A DNA stretch of 64,000 nt from Rhizobium hidalgonense (GCF_002914525.1 NZ_LODW01000043.1:108577-172576), one strand, 5' to 3'. Numbered from the stretch's first letter, positions 9,209 to 17,963 are shown. Notes: generated by a model from the sequence alone, not told the origin. A program made the numbers and translations.

Positions 9209-10944
9209 ATGCATCTCATATCCATCGATCCCCGCGCCCTCAAGGAAAACCCGAACAAGGCTCGTCGCTCGAAATCCTCCGCGCAGGCAGATGCCGTGCT
9301 GCTCGCCTCGATCAAGGCCGTCGGCATCGTGCAGCCGCCTGTCGTCTCTGCGGCGCCGGATGGTAGCAACGGGTTCGTGATCGACGCCGGGCACCGCCGT
9401 GTGGCCCAGGCGATCGAAGCGGATCTGCCAGAAATCCTCGTGCTCGTCGATGACGGCGGTCACGCCGACGGCGCCATCCGCTCGGTCGTCGAAAACATTG
9501 TCCGCGAACCGCTGAACCCGGTCGACCAGTGGCGCGCCATCGAGCGTTTGGTCGCACTCGGATGGACCGAGGAATCGATCGCGCTGGCTCTGGCGCTTGC
9601 CGTCCGCCAGATCCGCAAGCTGCGCCTGCTCGCCAATATCCTGCCGGCGATGCTCGATCAGATGGCGCGTGGCGACATGCCGAACGAGCAGCAATTGCGC
9701 ACCATCGCGGCCGCCAGCCAGGAAGAGCAGGCGGAGGTCTGGAAGAAGTACAAGCCGAAGAAGCAGGATCCGCAGACCCCCTGGTGGGACATCGCCCGGG
9801 CGCTGACGAAAACCCGGATGCTTGCCAAGGATGCGAGCTTCGGCGACGAGCTTACCACCGCCTATGGGATCGTCTGGCAGGAGGATCTCTTCGCGCCGGC
9901 AGACCAGGACGGGCGATACACCACCGATGTCGAGGCCTTTCTCGGCGCCCAGCAGGAATGGCTTTCCAACAACCTGCCGAAACGCGGCGCGATAATTGAG
10001 GTCAACGACTGGGGTCAGCCCAAGCTTCCCGCAAAGGCGAGCCAGGTTTACGGCAAGCCGGGCAAGGGCGACAGCACCGGCTGGTACATCAACCCGCGTG
10101 ACGGCTCCGTTCAGTCCGTCGCCTATCGCTTGCCTGAGACGAAGAAGAAGGCGGCCGTGGGCGAGAGCGATGCCGATACGGCGCAGGACCCGATCGAGAC
10201 GCCGAAGGCCCGGCCCGACGTCAGCCAGAAGGGTCTCGATATGATCGGCGACCTGCGTACCGACGCGCTGCATGAGGCGCTCGCCCGCGCTCCGATTGAG
10301 GACGACACGCTGATGGCATTGCTAATCCTCGGCTTTGCCGGCACCAATGTCACGATCGCCAGCGGCTCTTCCGATAACCCCTATGGCCATGCGAACGGCC
10401 GCAAGCATGCGGCGCGGTTTATCGGCGAGGATGGAAAGCTCCACTTTGACCGGGACACGCTGCAGCAGGTGGCGAGGTCGCTGCTGGTCGATGTGATGTC
10501 ATGCCGCCGCAACCGATCCGATAGCGGTTTGGCGGCACGCATTGCCGGTGACGCTATCGGCGCCGATGCCTTTCTGCCCAATATGGCGACCCAGGAATTC
10601 CTGTCCTGCCTGTCGCGCGGGGCACTGGAGGCGGCAGCCGAGGCGTCGGATGTGCCGGTCCGGATCAAGGTCAAGGACACCCGCGCGGCCCTGGTCGAGC
10701 ATTTTGCCGATGGCAGCTTCATCCATCCAGCGTCTACGATCGCCCCTACTGCCGACGAGGTCTCCGCCTGGGCTGCCCGTTTTGCTCCGACAGGTTCGGG
10801 CGACGACAGGTCGGGGGCCGAGACCACCGGTGACGTCGAAGGCGAAGTGCCCGAGGCAGCCGTGGCCGATGTCGAAACGGTCGACGACCAGCGGAAGACG
10901 GCGAAGAGGACGAACCCGCCGGCTTCCGCGAAGCGGCCGAATAG
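9209..10944 (+). CDS. Large ParB-like nuclease/partition family protein, apparent 3' frameshift
   Basis: The protein opens with a ParB/Spo0J N-terminal domain: DPRALKENPNKARRSKSS, then VIDAGHRRVAQAI, then VENIVREPLNPVDQWRAIE. A KorB/ParB-like helix-turn-helix region follows to about residue 190, then a long plasmid-specific part. On many rhizobial plasmids such big ParB-like proteins accompany ArdC and methylase-helicase genes. They are not part of repABC and their job is unclear. The raw frame runs on to 11530, through the next gene. Another frame, from about 10880, ends with an acidic tail EDGEEDEPAGFREAAE and TAG 10942-10944, which looks like the proper end. I infer a one-base indel near 10.88 kb, either a real mutation or a sequencing error. 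Confidence 0.65.
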
Positions 10945-11023
10945 CGCTTCGCATCCAGATTCCACACGCGCCGCCGGCTCCCCGGCGGCGTTTCCATTTC
11001 CGCTCATCGGACAGGAGCATACG

Positions 11024-11885
11024 ATGTCCAACAGAATCTCCATCGAATATGGTCGCACGCGCGACGGAGTGCTGGCCGCGCGGGTCGGCAACCAGGCCTT
11101 CGCGATGATGCCGACGGACAACGGCCATCACATCGTCAAGGCGTGGGGTTTGCCCGGCACCATCGGGGACTGGACGGCCGCAGATTTTTATGGCGGGGGC
11201 CACCGTCCAGTTGACGAGGCAGGGTTTCGCGAATGCGTCGAAGGGTGGGCTGCCCACCAACGGCAACTGGCAGTTCTGGGCCGGTCCTCGACCTTGGCGT
11301 TGCGCTCTACGCCCTGGGGCAGTCTCAGCACGCGGTCGTTTATGGCCAGGGTATTGTTTTCCACCACACGGCCAGCCATGGAGGCTTTGAGCTCACCGCG
11401 GATCGGAACACCGGGATCCATCTTCTGCTGCGATCTGACAACGGCTTCTATGAAGAAGACTGCGCGTGGGCCGCGGTCGCAGCCGCGTTCCCCGAACTCT
11501 TCACGGACTGGAACGCGGCGATGCGGATGAGATCCTGAAACAGGTTTACCCTGACGCTTGGGAAACAATCCACGGCGCGACGCTTCCGCGAGGCCAGTCC
11601 AGGGCGAAGGACCGTCGATCCTTTGATGCGGAAAACGCCGAACGCTGGATCGTCATTTCGGCGATCCTTTCAACCCAGAACCCCGGCTTTGTCGAGTGCA
11701 TCGCAACGCTCGGCGGGCGGCGAGGCGGCAAGTCCATCGGCGGCAAGTCGGGCGAGCTCGTCGAGCGGCGTTTCCTGGTCGCGGAGGACCGCTATGATAT
11801 CGGTGAGTTCGGCTACGTCATCGACGAAGAGCAGGACCAGCCATATGACGGCCCATCGAGCTTTGTCGGTTCATCGCCGCAGTAG
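11024..11885 (+). pseudogene. DUF7007-like protein gene with two apparent frameshifts
   Basis: A ribosome-binding site (GGACAGGAG) precedes ATG 11024. The reading begins MSNRISIEYGRTRDG and continues to TPWG near 11318. It then makes sense only in another frame (QSQHAVVYGQGIVFHHTASH, FELTADRNTGIHLLLRSDNG) to about 11520, then in a third (ADEILKQVYPDAWETIHG, KDRRSF, WIVISAIL, ERRFLVAEDRYDIGEFGYVI) to the stop near 11885. Joined, about 285 residues match the rhizobial DUF7007 family, whose function is unknown. Each break could be explained by one lost base, after GGGG and near GCGATGC. Either the gene is dead or the sequence has indel errors here; the raw start is also fused in frame to the ParB-like gene upstream. 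Confidence 0.6.
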
Positions 11886-12382
11886 TTCGTGCCGGGCATT
11901 CGACTGACGCTCCGACTGAACCGGATCCGCGTCAGCTGGCGTCGACGTCATCGGCAACCGCATCCGAAAAATCGGACTTGATACCGCCGCATCATCGACC
12001 ATCGCCGGTCGGCGAATGGGAGGCAGGCGGTCCGCGCCCGCGAACAACCATTCAGCAGATGCCGGTCCGTTCCTGATCTGAGGAGCACTGTCACCAGTCT
12101 TGCGAGTTGTCTCTCGGGTTTGCTGCGGTCTGAACCGGACTCGCCCCGGTCAAAGGCCGCGTGCCTCGCCGCGTTGCGGCAGTCTCGATGCGCGCTGCGC
12201 AAGGCGGGCCCGCGTTTTCCGCCGACCGCCCTGCTGGTCCGCGGCCTCCGCAACCCCGCCCCGCTTGCTCTCATCGTCCTGGCCTTGGGCCGGGCCGCTT
12301 GCCCGGTTCCTGTCGACCGCACCCGAGGGACAGCACGCAAGAAACGCTCTCGGGCTTTGCTCAACCAGACGAGGACAAGACC
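11886..12382. other. Gene-free GC-rich leader region
   Basis: About 500 bases. Long open frames exist on both strands but none has a family signature, and they look like by-products of high GC content. The right part, with CGTTGCGGCAGTCTCGATGC near 12173-12193, resembles leader blocks before other genes of this region. It probably carries the promoter and leader of the gene at 12383. Confidence 0.5.
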
Positions 12383-12967
12383 ATGGCATCGCTTAACCGT
12401 TCCGCTCCGAAAGCCCGCCCTTCCGCCCAACGCGCCACCACCCTTGAGATGGTCCGCCACGCATGCCCCGACAGCGTCCAGGCGATCCGGATCTCGGAAA
12501 GCTTCGGTCTTCCCGTTGTCGACAGCGACGGAATTCGAGACCTTCATCGTCAACAACTGATCGACAGCGCCGACGCGCTGAAGGATGGGCTCGGCGGCAA
12601 GGCGATGCAGATCCACATGCAGCGCATCGTCGGCTCGTTCGTCGGTTCGGCCTACGGCGCCGGGCAATTCTACAGCCGGTCCGTGACCGAAGCGCGCGAT
12701 CTCACCACGAAACTCGCCAACGAGTTCCGCGACGAAGATCTGGACGGTCCCGTTGGCTTCGACAGCCGAGCCCAGCGAAAGCGCGAATTCGCCGCCGATA
12801 TGGGCCTGCAGGCCCACGTCCTGCGCATGGCCGCTGAAGGCGCGGTGTCCGCCTACGAGGACATCACCGGCGAGACGTGGAAGCCCTATGAACGCGGCTC
12901 GATCGCAACGCCGACCGCCTCGCTGGATCAGAAGGCCGCCTCGCTTCAAATGTCAGCCTTCGACTGA
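12383..12967 (+). CDS. Conserved rhizobial plasmid protein of unknown function
   Basis: A 194-residue protein. I start it at ATG 12383 after GAGGA at 12371-12375; the open frame extends upstream to 12161, but that part reads as leader. The sequence is soluble and helix-rich, with no signal peptide or membrane segment. It begins with a basic segment (MASLNRSAPKARPSAQRA) and has a central block IVGSFVGSAYGAGQFYSRSV. I recognise the type as a conserved hypothetical protein of rhizobial plasmids but cannot assign a domain. A strong terminator follows, so it is probably monocistronic. It sits between the ParB-like/DUF7007 genes and the ArdC gene. Confidence 0.65.
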   Translation: MASLNRSAPKARPSAQRATTLEMVRHACPDSVQAIRISESFGLPVVDSDGIRDLHRQQLIDSADALKDGLGGKAMQIHMQRIVGSFVGSAYGAGQFYSRSVTEARDLTTKLANEFRDEDLDGPVGFDSRAQRKREFAADMGLQAHVLRMAAEGAVSAYEDITGETWKPYERGSIATPTASLDQKAASLQMSAFD

Positions 12968-12989
12968 CGCCTCCCTTCCCAGCATGTCC

Positions 12990-13015
12990 AGGGCCGGCCA
13001 CGCCGGCCCTTTTTG
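12990..13015 (+). terminator. Rho-independent terminator
   Basis: Perfect 9-bp stem AGGGCCGGC / GCCGGCCCT with a 3-base loop (CAC) followed by a run of Ts, 23 bases after the stop at 12967. It is a textbook intrinsic terminator for the upstream gene. Confidence 0.85.
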
Positions 13016-13240
13016 CTGTTTGAGCTCAGGCGCTGACCGCAGCCCGTCCCGGAGCGCGGTCTAGCCTCGCCCGGACAGCAGAAGCGCAACGGCACGCCGT
13101 CCTCCACTGGCGTTCCGGCCCGCCTCCCAGCATGGCACCCGTGGTCCAGGTCCAAGCGGGTGCGCAGCAGCCGGCCTCGTCTTTTTCGACCGCCGTGACG
13201 AACCGCGATCGGCGCGGTGTCGAAGAGGAAGGAAAAGACG

Positions 13241-14185
13241 ATGAAAAAGCCAATGAAACCGTCTGGCCAGACCGGCGCAGCACGCCCGGACGTTTACACG
13301 CGGATCACCGACATCATGGTCGCTCAGATGGAGCAGGGCGTGCGCCCCTGGGTCCAGCCGTGGAGTGCCATACGCCTGGCAGGAAACGTGTCGCGGCCGC
13401 ATCGCTTCAACGGCGAACCCTATTCGGGCATCAATGTCCTGCTCCTCTGGTCGGAGGCCACCAGCCGTGGCTTTGCCGCCAGCACATGGATGACATTTCG
13501 CCAGGCGCTGGAGCTTGGCGGCAATGTGCGCAAAGGCGAGACCGGCTCGATGGTCGTCTATGCCAACCGCATCAAGAAAACCGGAACCGACGCCAACGGT
13601 GACGACGTCGAGCAGGAGATCCCGTTCCTGAAGGCCTATACCGTCTTCAATATCGAACAGATCGAAGGGCTGCCTGCGCGTTACGGTGCATCGCCGAACA
13701 CGCCGGCCTTCACACCCGTGGAACGGCTGGAGCATGCCGACGCCTTCTTTCTGGCAACGGGCGCAGTAATCCGTCATGGCGGCAACGCAGCCTTTTATGC
13801 CCCCGGACAGGATCTGATCCAGATGCCGCCCATTGAGGCGTTTCGTGATGTGGAGAGCTATTATGCGACCTTGGCGCATGAGGAAATCCACTGGGCGGGT
13901 GCCTCGCACCGGCTCAACCGCGATCTCTCAAGGTATGCAAAAGATCGCACGGAGCGTGCCCGCGAAGAACTGATCGCCGAACTTGGCAGTTGCTTCCTTT
14001 GTGCCGACCTCGGTATCGCGCCGGAGCTCGAGCCGCGGCCGGATCACGCGTCCTATTTGAAGTCCTGGTTATCGGTCCTTGCCAATGACAAGCGGGCGAT
14101 CTTCCAGGCGGCAGCCCATGCGCAACGCGCCGTGAGCTTCTTGCATTCGTTGCAACCGGGAGCGGATGTGAAAGTCGCGGCCTAA
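13241..14185 (+). CDS. ArdC-type antirestriction protein (DUF1738 plus zincin-like domain)
   Basis: A 314-residue protein from ATG 13241, preceded by AGGAAGGAAA; a GTG at 13217 is possible but less likely. Residues 15-130 fit the ArdC single-stranded-DNA-binding domain (DVYTRITDIMVAQMEQGVRP, then FNGEPYSGINVLLLW and ASTWMTFRQALELGG). The C-terminal half is a zincin-like metallopeptidase domain with HEEIH at 213-217 and a downstream Glu in REELIAELGS as likely third zinc ligand. ArdC proteins coat incoming single-stranded plasmid DNA and block restriction in the recipient. The family is typical of plasmid leading regions and fits its neighbours here. All catalytic-looking residues are intact. 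Confidence 0.85.
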   Translation: MKKPMKPSGQTGAARPDVYTRITDIMVAQMEQGVRPWVQPWSAIRLAGNVSRPHRFNGEPYSGINVLLLWSEATSRGFAASTWMTFRQALELGGNVRKGETGSMVVYANRIKKTGTDANGDDVEQEIPFLKAYTVFNIEQIEGLPARYGASPNTPAFTPVERLEHADAFFLATGAVIRHGGNAAFYAPGQDLIQMPPIEAFRDVESYYATLAHEEIHWAGASHRLNRDLSRYAKDRTERAREELIAELGSCFLCADLGIAPELEPRPDHASYLKSWLSVLANDKRAIFQAAAHAQRAVSFLHSLQPGADVKVAA

Positions 14186-14276
14186 CGCTTATCTTGTCCC
14201 GCCCAAACCGGGATTGATGAAGATCAGGGACGCCGCCTTGGGCGGAGCATTCACCTATCGGGAACGGGGGCCACGA

Positions 14277-14885
14277 CTAACGCACGTCGAACCTCGCGAG
14301 CATCTTGCGCAATTGCGCGTTCTGCTCGACGAGCTTCCTTGCCAGCTGACGCCGCAACGCATCGACCTCAGCGTCAAGGTCGGCCATTTCATCCGTGAGG
14401 GATCTCGGGCCGGCGGCGATGGCAGGAGCTTCATCTAAAGCTGTACCGATCCAGCCCAACGGCTCCGTGATCGACGCGACCCTCTTCCGCCGCGTGGACG
14501 CTGCCTTGGTCGTTGCCTTGGCAGCCTCCGTCCCCGGGTAAGCAGGCGATGTTCCCTCGGCCTGCCCCGTGGTAGCGAGGTTTGCGGGCTCGTCGTCACC
14601 GACTGCGACCGCAGGAGCGTCTTCAACTGATGCCGCTGTTCGGGCTTCAGTCGGATCGGTATCGGACTGGGGTCGGCTTGCCTCGACTTGCGTCTCGGAG
14701 CCGCGATCAGCGGCGCGGTCGAATGCCGTCGCATCGAGGCCAGGTTGTTCCTCCTCGGGCACAGGCTTGTATTCGAGGGCGATGCTCTTCGGTGCGACTG
14801 CTGAGCTCTCGTCATGACCATGTGTTTTCGGCTTACGCGACACCAGGTCAGCTACAAATCTCCATGGCTTTCTCATTGCATTCAA
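14277..14885 (-). CDS. SyrB-like acidic protein with C-terminal coiled coil
   Basis: A 202-residue protein. ATG 14885 is preceded by GAAGG; a second ATG three codons in is possible. The N-terminal 140 residues are low-complexity, acidic and alanine/threonine-rich. The C-terminal 45 residues (LTDEMADLDAEVDALRRQLA, then KLVEQNAQLRKMLARF) form a predicted coiled coil like that ending the next gene. Both resemble SyrB-type proteins, which are basic/alanine-rich proteins with a short C-terminal coiled coil known from Sinorhizobium, where SyrB influences symbiotic regulation. The link rests on composition and tail only. It may be a DNA- or nucleoid-associated regulator. It converges on the ArdC gene. 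Confidence 0.5.
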   Translation of the reverse strand: MNAMRKPWRFVADLVSRKPKTHGHDESSAVAPKSIALEYKPVPEEEQPGLDATAFDRAADRGSETQVEASRPQSDTDPTEARTAASVEDAPAVAVGDDEPANLATTGQAEGTSPAYPGTEAAKATTKAASTRRKRVASITEPLGWIGTALDEAPAIAAGPRSLTDEMADLDAEVDALRRQLARKLVEQNAQLRKMLARFDVR

Positions 14886-15017
14886 CCTTCAAAGCATGGT
14901 GGCGGGACATCGCCGCGGTCATTCATTGTTACCAAGGCCGCATTGATCTTCGCCCAGTCTGACGAAAGATCGACGGCGCCGTCGTATGGAAATACGTGGC
15001 GCCGCTCAAAACGGAAT

Positions 15018-15431
15018 TCAGGCCTTGCCAAGGCGCTTGCGCAGATCTTCATTTTCGGCGCGCAGCTTTTCGGAGAGCTCCTTGCGAAGCTGCTTATTCT
15101 CCTCCTCAAGCTTGATAAGGTCGGCGATATCGTCGATGACGTCAGCCGCGGTAGAGACCGGAGCGGAAGCAGCGGCTTTGGCTCGAGGCGCGCGAGTGGC
15201 GGCCGCCTTCGGCGCGGCAACTGCCTTTTCAGCCTTGACCGGAGCCGCCTTGGAGCCACGCTTCGCACGCGTCTTCTTGCCCGGCTTTTCGGCAGGTGCA
15301 GCGATGGCATCGACGGAGCTGGCTTCGGCGGCGGCTTTCGGCGTCCGTGGCTTGCGGGTCTTCTTTTCAGCGGCAGCTACGGCCGGCGCTTCGGTCGTGG
15401 CAGTGGTCTCAATCGTGGTTTCGTCAGCCAT
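15018..15431 (-). CDS. SyrB-like regulator
   Basis: A 137-residue protein starting at ATG 15431, with GAGGAGAAC upstream on the minus strand. It has a lysine/alanine-rich central region (AEKPGKKTRAKRGSKAAP) like histone-H1-type tails, then a C-terminal coiled coil (IKLEEENKQLRKELSEKL, RAENEDLRKRLGKA). This matches the SyrB/'transcriptional regulator SyrB' group of small rhizobial proteins in length and composition. Such proteins probably bind DNA through the basic part and pair through the coil; this is inference from composition. It is separated by 132 bp from the related gene downstream on the same strand, suggesting an old duplication. Confidence 0.6.
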   Translation of the reverse strand: MADETTIETTATTEAPAVAAAEKKTRKPRTPKAAAEASSVDAIAAPAEKPGKKTRAKRGSKAAPVKAEKAVAAPKAAATRAPRAKAAASAPVSTAADVIDDIADLIKLEEENKQLRKELSEKLRAENEDLRKRLGKA

Positions 15432-15580
15432 CAGTGTTCTCCTCTGTTAGGCGGGCCAAGCATTTGTTTCGTCGTCATTTAAAGTCAATGCGGAGAACTG
15501 CGTTTTCACGTGCATTCGGCGTTTGCGGCGCAGCCATGTACGAATTCCTTTGATTGCGCGACAAGGGACCGATCTATAGC

Positions 15581-15642
15581 CGCCTCGATGAGGCACGTCT
15601 GACCAAAGAGCGGCTGCGCCTCGATCGATTTCCCGCAACGGC
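15581..15642. repeat. Imperfect dispersed leader repeat, copy 1
   Basis: The stretch with CTCGATGAGGC, GTCTGACCAAA and CTCGATCG...TTCCCGCAACGGCC recurs at 16641-16712 with substitutions and about nine extra bases. Both copies lie in non-coding leaders before + strand genes. Confidence 0.6.
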
Positions 15643-15766
15643 CACAATCACTCTCTTACCCTTGTCGGCTGCGCTGCCTGGTGAGAACATACCTCGATCG
15701 GCTCTTCAGGCTCACGGTGAAAGCGAACCGGTTGCAGCAAACTACAGGCTTGCGCGAACCGCATAG

Positions 15767-15785
15767 ATTACGTATTTTACGTAAT
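15767..15785 (+). promoter_or_regulatory. Perfect palindrome, likely toxin-antitoxin operator
   Basis: ATTACGTA-TTT-TACGTAAT, a perfect 8-bp inverted repeat with a 3-base spacer, ends 15 bases before the antitoxin ATG. Phd/YefM antitoxins repress their own promoter through such short palindromes. This position fits autorepression; the binding itself is inferred. Confidence 0.65.
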
Positions 15786-15800
15786 TGGCTGGAGGTGCCT

Positions 15801-16046
15801 ATGAAGCAGTTTTCGTTTTCCGATATGAACCGGGCCTCGGGTGAGATCCTGGAGGCAGCCTTGATCGAGCCGGTCGCGCTCACCAAGCGCGGCAAGGAAA
15901 AGCTCGTCATCCTGACGGCGGAACAGTATCGAAAGCTCGTCGGCGGCTCGCACACGGTGGCCTACGGACTCGACGATGCACCGGATGCCGTCCATGCGGA
16001 GCTGATGACCGGCCTCGACGCGTTGCTTGAGGACGATCATGTTTAA
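15801..16046 (+). CDS. Phd/YefM-family antitoxin
   Basis: An 81-residue protein from ATG 15801 with GGAGG at 15791-15795. The N-terminal half, FSFSDMNRASGEILEAAL and PVALTKRGKEKLVILTAEQY, fits the Phd/YefM DNA-binding fold: an early Asn-Arg-x-S-G-E helix, then the conserved KRGK-x-K-LVILT strand and a Tyr/Leu helix. The C-terminal tail (DDAPDAVHAELMTGLDALLE) is acidic and should wrap the toxin. Its stop overlaps the toxin start by 8 bases, so the two are translationally coupled. The palindrome just upstream suggests autorepression. The role is to neutralise the downstream PemK/MazF-like toxin and help keep the plasmid in the cell line. Confidence 0.8.
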   Translation: MKQFSFSDMNRASGEILEAALIEPVALTKRGKEKLVILTAEQYRKLVGGSHTVAYGLDDAPDAVHAELMTGLDALLEDDHV

Positions 16047-16434
16047 TGCGGGCGACGTCGTCCGCTTCCATTACCTCTGGAAGCGACAGGCGGATGCCGG
16101 CGAGGAGAGTGGCCGCAAGGCTCGCCCGGTCTGCGTCGTTGTGCGGACACCAGCCGTCCCGGGCGCCGTTTTCCTGTTTGCCATTACTTCACAGGTCCCC
16201 TCCGAGGATCGCCTGTTTCTGTCGATCAGCCAGATGGAATGCCGCCGCGCCGGCCTCGATTTTCCGTGCTGGATCATTCTCGACGAATATAACCGTGTCG
16301 AGCTCGACAAGGCTTTCGACTTCGAAACGGGTAGGCCACTTGGCAGCTTCAGCCCGGCCTTCCTGAAAAAGATCGCCGGCATCGTCAAGCAAGCGGCGGC
16401 GAGCCGCAGGCTGGCGGCAGTGAACCGTTCCTAG
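16039..16434 (+). CDS. PemK/MazF-like toxin
   Basis: A 131-residue protein. ATG 16039 lies inside the end of the antitoxin gene (overlap 16039-16046). The start MFNAGDVVRFHYLWKR, followed by GRKARPVCVVVRTP, has the PemK/MazF pattern G-D-V-V ... K-x-RP-x-x-V-V. A later strand, FLFAITSQVP, fits the second conserved block, and LGSFSPAFLKKIAGIVKQ fits the C-terminal helix of the family. MazF-like toxins are ribonucleases that cut mRNA at short sites. The basic and polar residues expected are present (R in KARP, T/S in ITSQ), so it may be active. The family is divergent from textbook MazF, hence moderate confidence. Confidence 0.7.
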   Translation: MFNAGDVVRFHYLWKRQADAGEESGRKARPVCVVVRTPAVPGAVFLFAITSQVPSEDRLFLSISQMECRRAGLDFPCWIILDEYNRVELDKAFDFETGRPLGSFSPAFLKKIAGIVKQAAASRRLAAVNRS

Positions 16435-16640
16435 CCAGTGGCGCCGTCGGGTCCTATGCCAACCGCACCGATCTCATCCGCGACGCCCTGAATTCCAGAG
16501 TGGCAAATTGGACCGAATCCGAGCCGGACGGGCCTTGGAGCGCTTCGATTGCAGGGATATTCCGGAAAACACCGTCCAGATCCGCGCCCGCCCTGACGGA
16601 GCCATTGTCTGACCCTTCCCCAAGCAACGGCTCGCCCACC

Positions 16641-16712
16641 GCGGTCTCGATGCGGCTTGTCTGACCAAAAACCGTCTCGCAAGCTCGGCTCGATCGTCTT
16701 CCCGCAACGGCC
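16641..16712. repeat. Imperfect dispersed leader repeat, copy 2
   Basis: Counterpart of 15581-15642: GTCTCGATGCGGC, TTGTCTGACCAAA and GGCTCGATCG...TTCCCGCAACGGCC in the same order. It lies in the leader of the DUF736 gene. Confidence 0.6.
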
Positions 16713-16741
16713 TGCTCGTTTTCTTCCCCTGGCCACGCCCA

Positions 16742-16765
16742 CCCCACATGACGGGTCATGTGGGG
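16742..16765. repeat. Perfect 11-bp inverted repeat
   Basis: CCCCACATGAC and GTCATGTGGGG are separated by GG. There is no T-run, so it is not a normal terminator. It may be an operator or a rhizobial intergenic palindrome. Confidence 0.7.
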
Positions 16766-16930
16766 ACCCCGGATCTGCGGCCATTCCTCGCGACACAAGA
16801 AAGCCTCGGCCAAAGGCCGTCCTTCACTTCGTTGCGGCCCCAAGGGGTGCGGCCCGATCGTTTCCGGTCTCATCGACAGCCATCGAGACCGCGATGGGCG
16901 CGGCCCGAGCAACTGAAAAGGATCACCACA

Positions 16931-17242
16931 ATGGCAACCATCGGCTCTTTCACCGCTTCCGAAAACGGCTTCTCCGGCACCATCAAGACCCTCAACCTCA
17001 ACGTCAAGGCCAAGATCGTCCGCGTCGAACGCTCCTCCGACGACGCACCGGATTTCAGGGTTCTGGCGGGCAATGTTGAATTCGGCGCCGGCTGGCAGAA
17101 ACAGGCCCGGGAGAGCGAGCGCGACTACATCTCGGTCAAGCTCGACGACCCGAGCTTCCCCGCCCCGATCTATGCAACGCTGACCGAAGTCCAGGGACAG
17201 GAAGGCCTGCAGCTAATCTGGTCGCGCAGCACGCGCCGCTGA
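16931..17242 (+). CDS. DUF736 family protein
   Basis: A 103-residue protein from ATG 16931, with AAAGGA at 16917-16922 (the open frame upstream is leader). The sequence, starting [20 protein letters not shown] with the later block [19 protein letters not shown], is a clear DUF736 member. DUF736 proteins are small all-beta proteins found in one or many copies on rhizobial and other alphaproteobacterial plasmids and integrative elements. Some annotations link them to conjugation, but the biochemical role is unknown. The full family length is present. A strong bidirectional terminator separates it from the convergent HU gene. Confidence 0.85.
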   Translation: MATIGSFTASENGFSGTIKTLNLNVKAKIVRVERSSDDAPDFRVLAGNVEFGAGWQKQARESERDYISVKLDDPSFPAPIYATLTEVQGQEGLQLIWSRSTRR

Positions 17243-17252
17243 CGAACTGATA

Positions 17253-17281
17253 AAAGCCCCGCTCGCTCGGACCGGGGCTTT
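17253..17281. terminator. Bidirectional terminator between DUF736 and HU genes
   Basis: AAAGCCCCG / CGGGGCTTT, a perfect 9-bp stem with an 11-base loop, lies between two convergent genes. It has As on one side and Ts on the other, so it can end transcription from both sides. Confidence 0.85.
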
Positions 17282-17288
17282 CGTCATG

Positions 17289-17567
17289 TCACTTGTTGAG
17301 CGCGTCCTTCAGTGCCTTGGCCGGCGTAAAGGCTAGCTTCTTGGCCGCGGCAACCTTGATTGTCGCGCCGGTCGCAGGATTGCGTGCTTCGCGCTCCGGC
17401 GTTTCCTTTACCTTGAACTTGCCGAAGCCTGGTAGGGAGGTTTCGTTGCCGGCCACCGCAGCTTCGGTAATAGAGGCGATCACCGCCTCGACGATGGCTT
17501 TCCCCTGCGCCTTTGTAAGGCTATGGTCGATCGCGATCTTGTCGGCGATTTCGTTGGTCGTGGTCAT
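17289..17567 (-). CDS. HU-family nucleoid protein
   Basis: A 92-residue protein with full HU length. Residues 1-45 form the helical dimerisation part (NEIADKIAIDHSLTKAQGKA, IVEAVIASI). The signature LPGFGKFKVKETPEREARNP lies at about 45-64, followed by ATGATIKVAAAKKLAFTPAK, the DNA-binding arm and final helix. HU binds and bends DNA without strong sequence preference. Plasmid-borne HU copies can act in plasmid replication, transfer or in shielding the host from plasmid expression. It converges on the DUF736 gene with a shared terminator. The ribosome-binding site GGAGACGAAG lies upstream of the start on the minus strand. Confidence 0.92.
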   Translation of the reverse strand: MTTTNEIADKIAIDHSLTKAQGKAIVEAVIASITEAAVAGNETSLPGFGKFKVKETPEREARNPATGATIKVAAAKKLAFTPAKALKDALNK

Positions 17568-17794
17568 CTTCGTCTCCGCATCGTTTCAGATGCAGAATCC
17601 CTGCCATTACTGACCCGAGCTGTCATCGACACGCTGCGGCAAATGGCGCGGAAAGCCCGGGATCTCCACAGTTATTCAGATCACATGTGAGTAAACCGAA
17701 GTGCGGGCATCGAGCCCGCCTTCGATTTTGGGTGCGATACGGAGAGGAATATCTGCTCAGTCCCTCCGAGGGTGCCATGTGTGCATGACGGCCT

Positions 17795-17925
17795 CAAGGA
17801 CGAGCGGTTCCCCCAATTTTTCCTCCGCTTCGGTTCCCTGCGCTTCGACAAAATCGGCACCCCCACTCGCCGCCGCTGGCGGTCGCGTTCCGCGATCCCT
17901 GACCCCGCCACGCCCCCATGACCGC
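17795..17925 (+). repeat. Leader repeat block A, copy 1
   Basis: A stretch starting CCTCAAGGAC, passing CCCAATTTTTC and AAAATCGGC, and ending GCGTTCCGCGATCCCTGACC recurs at 18818-18948 in the same order. Both copies lie upstream of small plasmid genes, with the strongest identity in the last 30 bases. It probably contains promoter or untranslated leader elements. Confidence 0.6.
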
Positions 17926-17963
17926 GCGCGTCATCTTTCACAAACGTCAAGGAGATGACGACG

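Larger units (their letters stand above)
16435..16930. other. Gene-free leader region before DUF736 gene
   Basis: About 500 bases containing copy 2 of the dispersed leader repeat (16641-16712), a perfect palindrome (16742-16765), and, close to the DUF736 gene, ACCGCGATGGGCGCGGC at 16888-16904. A near-identical version of the last lies at 13202-13218 before the ArdC gene. No coding frame with a family signature is seen. Confidence 0.5.

Noticed and set aside
9209..11530. A real 773-residue ParB-DUF7007 fusion protein
   Set aside because: The second half changes to nonsense after TPWG while other frames continue the family, and a separate ribosome-binding site and ATG exist at 11024.
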